Source: Dallia pectoralis
Lineage: Eukaryota > Chordata > Actinopteri > Esociformes > Umbridae
Reading direction: 5' to 3'
DNA: 64,000 bases
Assembly (NCBI GenBank): GCA_029465975.1
Contig: CM055754.1
Span: 8,320,264 to 8,384,263 of the forward strand
Both the position numbers and the translations under genes were made by a program. Numbering within the stretch: the first letter of the stretch is position 1; every line of letters starts with the position of its first letter. This document shows, piece by piece, positions 11,901-23,300 of the stretch. Under the pieces are notes generated by a model, which was not told the DNA's origin, searched no databases, and saw only the letters and a list, made by a program, of their open reading frames with translations.

Positions 11901-14900
11901 AGGTAGGTTAATATCAGTACTGAACTTAATTTCTGGATGTGACACAAGGAAATCCAATCCTGTAAACACTAATCTACTCCTATACTACTGAGGATCAGCA
12001 TCTGTTCCCAACCTAGTGACAGGTCAGGTTATGGTTTTGGTGGCCACATCTGATGTTTTGGCACCCTACTCACACATTGCTTTTATTACCTGTTGTTGTA
12101 TATTCTGCAGCAAATGCTTATTAGATCCTGAGGTGTTTGACAGTTTCTAAATGCAACAGGAGTAAAGTCATTAAGAGTATATTCCCAAAGATTGTAATTG
12201 AATCTTCTTAACTCACACGGTTGACATGTCAAGATATATGTATATAATATGAAAAACATCACTAAAATGTGATGGTTCAAATTCAATGTTTGTAGTTGGT
12301 ATTCAACAGTCTGCATTCTTTTATTTGTTTTACACAAGAACATGTTCTAATTTTCTAACAATTTATTTAAATGCTTTGCCAATAACACTGTAAAGCCCCA
12401 ACCAGCCTATAAACCGCCCAAGCCGGATAAACTCTGTTCACATCGGTTGAGCTTGACATTTCTGGGCTCTGGCTTTTGCCTTGCCAGAAGAATTTCAGAC
12501 ACTACTGGCAAAGTTATATCAGGCAACGCCGCAACATACTGACCTGGGTGTTAACAAATCGCCGCAATTGAGACCACTTGCTAGGTCCGAACTGCTCCTC
12601 AACCTCCATAGCAAGCGGATACAAAATCGCATTCTAGTAATACTGAATGCTTTAAGATACCGTTAAGTATTTGCTGACATAAAAACACTGCAAAGTTGAT
12701 TTATTTGCTTGGATGATGATGGGCCATGGTCTATTTTTACACAGTTGCTAGTCGGGGCATGTGCCTGTGTTCTAGCCTGGCTAATGCCTCAAATGCTGGA
12801 CATAGCTGTGAACATAGTTTGCAGGCAGTATGAGATTGCTTTCAATGTAGGACCGCTACAGTTGCAGAAGTTCAATCATTCCCCCTACCGTAACAAACAG
12901 TCCCATACTGTTCTAAAACGGGGTGGCCTTTTTGTTGTGTACCACAGCCCCGCAACGACAACACATCAAGCCGTTCTGAAAATGTAAAGCCTGCTTTTCA
13001 ATCTGCTTGCGCTGCGTAAATAGATGCATTACTCTCTCCTATTCTAAGAAAGTGTTTAGGTGAGGTTTCCTTATGTATTTACGCTTAGAAAAAACATGGC
13101 TGCTTTTATTTACTTGTCTTCATCCAGTGTACAAACATTTTGTTTTTCGTTATTTGTATTTCAGCTGATTTTGGTGACTTCGATCGTTATGATTCACTGG
13201 AGTTTCTTCAGAAGTTTGTGCTTTTTCCAATTGTAAGTTGTTTTTATGACTCTGGGGAACAGAATTTATATTTGACATTCTGCAACACACATTAATACAA
13301 TCACAAATTGTTTCACAAAGAAACAACAAATAGTTAAACCAATACATTAGTTAGAAAAATCTTAACCAAAGCAAACTAATTTTTTTTTAAAGTTCCAGAA
13401 CATAATTTAAACCGCCTCCGAAGCATTAACTCTTCTGACTTTAATTTGAAACCCATTTAAATAAACTGGTTGCATGAAAATGAAATGCTTCTTTTCCCAC
13501 TTTGGTGAAGAACCTAGTGCCATGAGTTAGCCCATGACTGGTGCTTCTATATGTTAATTAAGATGTTAGATCATCTATTAACGTGTGCAATATGTCAAAA
13601 AGCGAAATGTACAGAGGGCCAGTCTGTATTGTGATAAAACATGCGGTAATACATACTGATATGATCACTTTTAAACCTACTGCATTGTGTCATGGTTCTT
13701 TATAGGGCTGGATCCAGGATGAGCGAGTCCTGAAAGAGGCCACGCAGAAAGTGATTCTACTTTACCAGAACTATAGGTGAGCATTTCTCTAGATGTTCCT
13801 CCAGCAGTTTTTTGTCTGTGGAAAACACATTCTCAGCCTAAACCCCATTCCGTCTAAGCGAGTCCAAATCCAACATATCTAGTAAGGCAGCACATGGTAC
13901 TATTCTTTCTCCTTGCCCTCGACATCAGGTTGTATGTCTTGAGTGGTGATTTACAGGGAGGCAGATAGATGAAAGCCCAGAGACACAGACCTGGCATTGA
14001 CCCTGCTGACTTCTCCAGTCCAAGGCCAGATGGTTTTCATCTCTTCATCACAGCATGCCGATTTCAAGCCTTCTGCTCATCTTTCACATGGATTGTCTGA
14101 ATTGATAGAAACCTGGAAAGGCTGTGTAGATGCATCTCAGAGATACCATTCCAGGTGATAGTTTCATACCTCTGCCTCAGCTGCAGGGAGTTCGGGTTAA
14201 AATGGGTTCTGTAGGCTAGTGGTGAGGAGTTGCTGTGTATGATGGTTTGCTTGATGTGTTGTATACAAGGTGTACTGAGACAGCGGAACTGAAATTAGGT
14301 TCAGTACAAAGCAGTAGCTGGGTATCGATATGTTTAAGATTCTGGTTTGTTTGACAAATGACAGATTTCAATTCTGTTTTTGTGTACATTACAATTTTCA
14401 AACAATTCGTATTCCAGATGAGTCCTTAAAGCTGTAAGCTTTGACTGTAATTCTTCTCAATTTCAATGTCCTTAATAATTTACAATTAAGATAAAAATTC
14501 TCTGTACAGGTGGAACTCAGAAAATTATCATATCGTGCAAAAGGTTATTTATTTCAGTAATTCAACTTAAAATGTGAAACTAAGATATTATATAGACTCA
14601 TTATATGCAAAGTGAGATATTTCCTTTATTTGATATAATTTTGATGATTATGTCTTACAATTTTCTGAGATTTTGAATTTGGGGTTTTCATAAGCTGTAT
14701 GCAATAATCATCTAAATGATATCAAATAAAGGCTTGAAATATCTCACTTTGCATGTATTATATTAGTTTCACCTTTTATGTTGAAGTACTGAAATAAATG
14801 AACTTTTGCACGATATGCACATTTTCTGAGTTGCACCTCTGTATGTGCATGTGTGCAAAATGGCTAGTTAATAGTTGTAGTAGTATAAGTGGGACTAAAT

Positions 14901-17900
14901 GGGACTAAAATGTTTCAATTACACAAAAATGCTTTAAACGACTAAACCAACCAAAATAAAAAGTGTACTTTTCTGTCATATTCTCTAGATGAGAGCATCT
15001 GCTCATCAAATCAGATAATCTAAAATGAAACTAATATGTTAGCCAGGCTTTTTTCCTAAAATGTTTTTGAACACTCCTGTATTGTTTCTGAAACTTTGCT
15101 ACATTGCTGTGTCTGTGTGTTTTTCTTAGGGGGTTGCCTGCCCCTGAGGCGGAGCTGTTGTACATGCAGGAAGTAGAGAAGATGGAGGGCTACGGCCAGG
15201 AGAGTACCCCAGCCAAGGTGAACATAGGCACCCTGCAGTACCTACACTAGCACCCATAAAACCTAACAGCACATTTACATCTCTAATACGTTTGTGTTAG
15301 AAAGCAGCAGATAATCAGCAGATACTGGTGCTGTCGTTTTGGATTGTTTACATGGATGTAAAACCTTAGACCACCCAGAACATTAAGCTCTGTGAGCTCC
15401 ACATTTGTCTTTAGCTGTTATCATCCATTTAATCTTTTACTCTAAACCCATTTCCACAGGACAGCCAAGGCACTGATATTCTCCTCGGGGCCTGTCTTGA
15501 TGGCATCTTTGTCAAGCACAAAAATGGCAGGCCACCCCTTGTGTTCAAGTAAGGGTGACATTTTTTTTACTGTTTAAACATACAGTGTTTGGGAAAGTAT
15601 TGATACTCTTCTGGTTTCTCCACATGTTAGTATGTTAAGGACCTTTCTGTGTCCATTTATTTATATTTAGATATGTGTAGGGGTGGATGATATGGTTTTC
15701 TCAATATTCGATGCAAGGGAAAATACCAAATCTCTTTTTAGTGAAACTTCTAATATAACATAAACATTTCAGTGCCTGTGAGTTGGCTCGGCCCTCCCTC
15801 GCCCATCTTTGGTTCTTTTGTTGACAGCACGTTTCTGATTGACAGTCAGAAAGAATGTTTGTGTGCTTGAGCATTTAGGCCTATATCTTTCCCCCTATAT
15901 TTACTCCTGTGTGCGACAACAATAGTGGATGAATCTTTCAAAATGCTAACAAGCTTCCAATCATGTTGCATGATTTGTGCTGTGCTGTTGATATTTCATC
16001 CATCGTTCGCATGGGAAATGCACTCGGCTTCTTTTACGCTTTCCATTACTTGTTGTTTGGTTTCATTGTAGCGACGTGGTATAACTTTTACCGTGAAGGC
16101 ACGCGATACTTCGAATCAGGTTTTTGTAAAACCTTTGTTTGTCACAACAGAAATGGAATGCATGTCATGGGCTATACATTTGCTAATTATATATATATAT
16201 TTTCTTTTGCTCGTTTGCTGCGCAGATGGCAGTTTCTGTCAACAAACCTATTGTTATTTTTTTTTATTTGTAATTACCTATTTCCACAACACAATAATGT
16301 AATACAATGTGGCATTTTTCCCCCATTCGTTTCAGACTTGTCCTCGATAGGAACCAAAATAAATTGGATTTCGGTAATTTTGATTATTTGTCCCAGACCT
16401 AGATGTCTGTGCCTAATTTGAATGAAATGCTAAAATATCCAATGTACATAAGTGTTCAGACCCTCTGGCAAGACACTAAATTATGCTCAGATGCAACCTG
16501 TGTCGTTAGATCATGCTTTAGATTTCTTGATTGACTTGATTTAGAAAGGCAGTCATCTACCTAGATAAGGTAGACCTCCAAGATCAAATTGTTTCCAGGC
16601 ATTGACCTAAGGTTCTATAAGCGTTGATCAGCATTGAAAGTTCCCAGCGGTTCTGTATGCTCAATCATTGCGAAATAGAAGACGTTTGAAACATCTACAC
16701 TTCCTAGAGTTGGCCATTAGGCTCAACTAAGTAACTTAAAGGGCCTTGGCAAGGTCATGATGGAGAACCCAATTTTTTCAGAGCTTCAGAGTTTCTCTGT
16801 GATGACAGTTGCCCTTCTGCCTCATCTTTGCTGGTCAGGATTCCAGGAATCCAGAGTACACAGAACCTCATAGAGTGACGAGGATTTCAACTTTAGCCCA
16901 AAGACCCAAAGTACACATCTACAACAACATCGGAGTAGCTTTAGGACATGTCTGTGAATGTCCTTGAGTGGCCCAGGCAAGGCTTGGACTTGAACCCCGT
17001 TGAACATCTGTGGGTAGATCGGATCGCAGATCGCTGACACTGCCCATTCGTTTTGACAGAGCTTGAAAGGAGCTGCCTGGAAGAATATGAGGAACTACTC
17101 TACACCAGCTGTGCAAAGCTTGCAGGCATACCTTAGAATAAAAGATGGAACCACTGCCAAATGTGCTTCTACAAAGTACTGAATAAACATCCTGAATACT
17201 TATGTACATAAGATATTTATTTTGGATTTTCATTAATTAGGCACAATTTTAAGAACATGCTTAATGGCAAACTGTAATCTGTAACTTCATGTGGAGAAAG
17301 TGAATGAGTCTGAATACGGCATTTAAAATGATTTACATGGATTATTTCAAACTGTCCTGCCACGTAATTCTTAATAAGAACTGTCTGAATGAAATCCTTT
17401 GTGGTATGTCCGTCTAAAGATGTAGCAGGAGATTTAATTAATGGGTTAGCATTTCGAGTCTAGCTCAGTCCAGAGCTAACTATTGTTTAAAAGAAATCAG
17501 TGCTCAATGTTCTACTATTTCCCTTATTGTAGAGTAAAATGTTGAACAAATCAAAATACATACATACTTGTAGATTTCTCAAAGGTGCCACCTGTTTCCT
17601 TGATGACAGCTTTGCTCACTTGTGGCATTTTTTAACCAGTTTTAAGAGGTAGTCACCTGGAATGCTTTCCCAACAGTCATAGGGAGTTTCCACTTATGCT
17701 GAGATCTTGTGAGCTAACTTTTTTTCACACTGGGGTCCAACTTATCCCAACCATCTTAATTGGGTTGATTTGGTTGGATGATTGTGGAGGCCAGGTCATC
17801 TGATGCAGCACCGTCACTCTCCTTCTGGGTCAAATAGTCCACACAACAGTCTGGAGATGTGTTTTGGATCACTGTCCTGTTGATAAACAAATGATAGTCC

Positions 17901-19669
17901 TTCTGAGCCAAATCCAGATGGGAAGGGGAATTGCTGAGTTATTTTATGGCAGCCATGCTGGTAGAATGTGCCCTGAATTCTAAATAAGTCACAGACAGTG
18001 TCACCAGTAAAACACCCCCACACCATCACCCGTTACCACCATTCTTCACAATGGGAACCACACATTTAGAGATTGTCTGTTCACTCCTTCTGCACCTTAC
18101 AATAACATGACAGTTAGAAAAACAAAGTTAATGCGACCAAAAGACATAGTTCTAGAAGACTAATGTTCATTGCTAGTCTCTTCTTATTGGGTGCTTTTTT
18201 ACAGCAATTTGACCCTGAAGGCCTGATTCATGCAGTCTCCTCTGAATAGTTGATGTTGAGATGTGTCTGTTATTTGAACTCTGGGATCATTTATTTGGGC
18301 TGCGATCTGACGTGCAGTTGAATGCCAGTTTGAGAGACTGAACATGAGGTCTCCCTTGCAGTGGTGATACTTACGATAGGCAGATTCATCATAGTGCTTA
18401 ATGGGTTCTGCAACTGCACATAAAGAAACCTTCAAAGCTCTTAAAATGTTCCAGATTGACAACTTTCTGCCATCTTCACGATTCTATCGATATCGTAGTG
18501 CAGTTGTCAATGACATTTTCAGTTTGGTGGAAACCATTAGAATCTCAAACACCAAAACAGACCACTTTAAGTCTAAGTTCATCTCTTTTCTTTTGGGAAT
18601 ATTGGTTTGTAATGTTTTTGGAAAAACATAATTGTCCACAGACACATTATTATGTGGCATTATTCGGGCATCTTGTACGAATGCCACCTGGGCGCCTCCC
18701 TAGAGAGGTGTTCCAGGCACGTCCAGCTGGGAGGAGACCTCGGGGAAGACCCAGGACTAGGTGGAGAGATTATATCTCCACACTGGCCTGGGAACGCCTC
18801 GGGATTCCCCAGTCAGAGCTGGCTAATGTTGCCCGGGAAAGGGAAGTTTGGGGTCCCCTGCTAGAGCTGCTACCCCCGCGACCCGACCCCGGATAAGCGG
18901 TTGAAGATGAGATGAGATGAGACATTATTATGTGTTTGCTGCACTCAAGCCTTACATTTTGGCAAGTGAATGTCTCATTTTGTCTAGAACAGAGTTTCTT
19001 CAACTTATCCTCGGCCTAGCAATATATATTACATTTGCTTTATCTCTGAACTAGCACAACTTATGAAATTAGAAAGCTACTCTTAAAGCCTTTGTCTAAT
19101 TTCATAATGTGCAAGAAGCTGCAATGTGAAACTGCAGAGAGGTTTGGGAAACTAGAATATCTCAGGCTTAATGCTAACAACATTGTTTATTTCGGACATG
19201 TGTTAAACGGTAATATTGACTCAGTTGTGGTTTCTATTAGTGTCCTTGCTCTTCACAGCAGAAACCAGTTTTAAGTGTGATCACTGCCTCATGCTCTTGC
19301 CCCCCCTCGTGTTTTAATTGGCCATGTAGGTGGAATGAAATTAACAACATGACTCACAATAAGTCTTTCTTTGCCTTGGAGCTGGCCAACAAAGAGGAGA
19401 GCGTGCAATTCCAGACCGTGAGTACCGTTAACATTGGAACCACCACGCACGTCGCACTGGTACCCTGTAAGACAAAAACGCACGTGTGTTCTGTGTTTTC
19501 ACCACAACAGTTGTATTTTGGTAGGTGAACAGGAAGAGCACAACCACAGTACAGGATTTCTTACCCTGTGTATGTTTTCTGTTCTACAGGATGACATGGA
19601 GACCTCCAAATATGTGTGCCGGATGTGTTTGGCCAGGCACAAGTTTTATAAGATTAACAAGAGTAGCCT
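5990..19669 (+). CDS. ptpn21: ptpn21 FERM-domain exons (coding exons 1-9)
   Basis: These nine exons code for residues 1 to about 311: the basic N-terminus (PFGIKLKRTRR), the F1 lobe, the F2 lobe (QYYLQLKKDVLEGRIPC onward) and the F3/PH-like lobe ending near RHKFYKINK. FERM domains bind membrane and cytoskeletal partners; in PTPN21 this region has been linked to KIF16B and actin-associated proteins. The exon 7/8 junction gives Lys where I recall Arg in mammals (F-K-W-N). The large introns 1, 4, 6 and 7 hold the duplicated Tc1 block, an unassigned GC-richer patch, a palindromic MITE, and a hAT-like remnant plus two Tc1 remnants with a Rex3 tail, respectively. Confidence 0.93.
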
Positions 19670-20271
19670 GTGAGTGTCCCTCTCTTCACAAGTCCAGTTC
19701 TGGTGCGGTGTGGTTCTGTGTGGTTCTGCATGTGTGTTCTCCTCATTCCTGTCCCATCTCCTCCACTCTCCAGAGAGGAGTCTGACCCTCCTCCGCCTTC
19801 TGAGGGCTCCCAGAAGTCAATTCTCACTCTTTCCTTTCCTCGCTTTCCTTTTCTGCCTTCTAACAAGGGGTGAGCAACGCTGTTAGCAGCCAGAGCCCAC
19901 AGTACAGGCCCACAGCCTCCGTTAACAACCAACCAGAGTCCTACCAAACACCCCAGATTTAGACATGACACCACTCTTCTGGTCACCACATGTTTTTATG
20001 GTGTTGGGCGAGGACTTGTTGGTTTTTAAAGTAAATCTTAAATAGACTTGTCTGGGTGTGTTTCATTTTACGGGACGATTTGATCGAAACTATTCACCCT
20101 AATCTCTAAACTGAGACCCGGAGTCCTTTTGAACTTAAAAGCATTTTTGATTTTATGACCCGTTTGGTTGACTCAGTTTTTTTATTTTCAGCCAAACCCA
20201 GTCTCCCACGGTGAACCCGGTGAGACGGCGATCCTCCACCAGGTTGTCTTTGGTGAGCAGCCAGTAAACCG

Positions 20272-20318
<47 letters not shown>

Positions 20319-23300
20319 TTACTACACCACTAACTTGCCTACTAACTGCACTCATCATGTCTCTGGGTCTTAGTCCTCACTACAGAGCCTGACACTTAAA
20401 TGATTGCATTATGAGAGATCAGAATATTCAACCACGCGTTGAATGCATGTTTCTAGAAAACAGCAACTTACCATCCTCAGGGCCAGCTCAAGTTCGTACG
20501 GGTGGCCGGTCTTCAGATGTTTATGACGCAGACTTAAGGGAAAATAAATTAATAAATGATAATAATACGGCAAAAGCTGAACTACCGATTAAAATCAAAC
20601 AAAAGGCCTACTAGCCGCCAACCAAACAGAGCAGCCTCCGTACCATTGATTGGCTGCATCTTGTCTATTGAGGCTGGGTTGTGCCGCACCTAGAATGGAC
20701 GGCTGCAGTTTTTGCTAAATAGGTTCATGCTACTGCATAGACAAATCACTGCCTAATATCTAGACCAACGTTGCAGCCTCTGGCCAGCGCTTCAGTTCAA
20801 TAATAGATTTGTGTTTCCGTGCCTTGGGGCTGCGTTCAGATGATGCGTGCAGTAAATGAAACATGCCTTTGTTCTCTCCCTCCTCAGCCAAAGCCCCCGG
20901 CCTACATGATGCCCCCACCACACTACAACGGCCACTTCACAGAGCCTTACACGTCCTCCCAAGGTACCCGTAGAGTTCACCCTGACCAGGATAACTCGGG
21001 ATTGCTGTAACCCAATCTATATTTGAGCGGGTTTCGAGCGATTCCCGACAGGTATTCCGATACTGCTACTGTGGTTCTAACAGGCCCCTTTTGTCTCCAG
21101 ACAACCTGTATGTGAACAGCCAGAATGGCTACTATTACCACTCCCAAACCAGCCTGGACCGCTCCCCCCTGGAGTACGTCAGCGGTGGGAGCGGGCGACT
21201 ACGTAACGGCAGCACCAGCTCCCTTACCAACCCCCAGCACTACATGCAGCCGTCGCCCATGTCCTCCAACCCGTCCATCACCGGGAGCGACGTTCTCCGA
21301 ACTGACTACGTGCCCTCGCACCGCCACAGCGCCCTCATCCCCCCGTCGTACCGCGCCACCCCGGACTACGAGACGGTCATGAGGCAGAAGGGCCGCGGCG
21401 GGATGGCGCCGGCCCACGAGCACCGCCAGAGCCACTCGATGAGGAACCTTAACATCGGGAACTCGTACGCATACAGTCGCCCCGACCCGCTGGTCTACAG
21501 CCAGCCGGAGATCAGGGGGGAACACGGGACACATCACCACTACCCCTTTCATCTCAACTCGAGCTTCCACAGCCCATCCGCTTATCCCTACCCCTCGGAG
21601 AGGCGTCCGGTGGTTGGGGCGGTGAGCGTGCCTGAGTTGACCAACGTCCAGATGCAGCAGGCGCAAGAGTACCCTGCGGCCAACATCATGAGGACCCAGG
21701 TGTACCGCCCGCCGCCACCCTACCCATACGGCACTCGTCCACGGCCAGCCAACAGCACGCCGGACCTGTCTCGCCACCTATACGTGAGCAGCAGCAACCC
21801 GGACCTGATAATCACACGGCGCGTCCACCACTCGGTCCAGACCTTCCAGGAGGACAGCCTGCCCGTCGCCCACTCCCTGCAGGAGGTGTCTGAGCCGCTG
21901 TTCCTCAGCGCGCCGCCGCAACACCAACCTCACCAGCGCGACGCACGCAAACGCAACTCAATAGAAATAGCCGGCCTCGCTTACGGCGTGGAGGGAATGA
22001 GGGTCAAGGAGAGGACCGTGTCCGCCTCGGCCGCCGACACACCCGTATCCGGACATCGGGGTTCCGCCTCTGGCTCCCATCTTAACATCTTCCTGGAGCG
22101 AACCAAGTCTGAGGACAGGGGGGAGGGGAAGGAGGACGTGCGTTACGGCCACAAGAAGTCCCTGTCCGACGCAACCATGCTGGTGCACAGCAGCGAGGAG
22201 GAGGAGTTTGAGGACGAGAGTGGGCGCCACACCCCCCAATCCCACGATGCACTATTGTCTGGACCCGACCCACAGCAGCTTCTAGCCAATCCGGAGCAGA
22301 TTCCCTGGGAGCCGCCACCCGCATATCCCATCGGCTCCTCCCGTGACCCTGTCATCTCAGGACTCCCGTCCTATCAGGCACACCAGGTCATCCAGGAGGC
22401 GGAGCCTCACTACTCAGTGGTCGGTCAGCCTGGCAGGATGGGTCCCTCGGTTTCAGACGGTGACATGAGTGGGCAGACCAAAGCGAAAGTTAAGAAGGAC
22501 TTCATCAAGAAGAGGCCTGTGTCAGACGTTCCCATTGGGAAGAAACCCATCGATGGTCTGCCTCCTGTTGTGAGTGATTCATGCATTTATCCACCACTAC
22601 CAAAGTAGTTTGTTGTTGCCCTATGGTCTATTTTGCTACTTTGATTAGAGGGGTCAGTGTTCATTTGGTTGTTCAAAGAACATATTCTACCAATGTTCAT
22701 GTCTTTGAGTTGGTTGTGTAAGCCCTTACAGTTTGTTTTTCTCCTAGCTTAAGTCACATTTATCATTCTCACCAAGTGAATGTTCCAACATTCACAACAC
22801 TATGGAATATGCCAAATGAGTCACATGTAAACCAATCAGAGTTACTCATTTGGTCAGGTGACTACTCCTATGACATCACATTAACTCATAAAATCACTAC
22901 ATGCCCGGTATTCTTTATATAAGTTTTATTGTGTCGGCTGGCCAATTCACCATGTCCACCCTTAGCTGAAAGAAATGTTGCAGGGTGTGACTTCAAAAGC
23001 AGGCTCAGTGGCATTCCATGTGAAAGCACTTTACACAACAAGGAAGTGCAGTAACTTCCTCAGGTATTGTCAAGTTTAGTTTCACTAGGTTTCTCTCTCC
23101 GGGATCCTCTTTCCCGCTAAACTCCTAACAGGGCATGAAGAAGCGGGCTGAGGTGAAGAAGATGGGTCCCCTGAAGGTGGCTGCTCTGAACGGCCTGACC
23201 CTGTCACGGTTGCCCCTGCACGAGGCGGGGAAAGACGAACCCGAGATGGCGTCCAATGACGAGAGGGTAGGCAGTGGACAACGCTCTAGTGTGTGTTGTT

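Noticed and set aside
15963..16421. 152-codon hydrophobic frame that resembles a membrane protein
   Set aside because: AT-rich translation within a degenerate transposon in an intron; no family resemblance and no splice support.
18456..18896. 146-codon plus-strand frame
   Set aside because: Its right half is the Rex3 C-terminal fragment, and its left half is antisense Tc1 sequence; a chance fusion.
20243..20253. Earlier splice donor for ptpn21 exon 10 (AG|GTTGTC at 20243)
   Set aside because: The donor at 20253 (TTTG|GTGAGC) fits the consensus better, keeps phase 0 into the next exon, and preserves the conserved Ser-Leu-Pro-Lys junction.
21199..21777. 192-codon minus-strand open frame opposite ptpn21
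   Set aside because: It is antisense to the GC-rich linker exon, has no recognisable domain, and follows from codon bias of the real gene.
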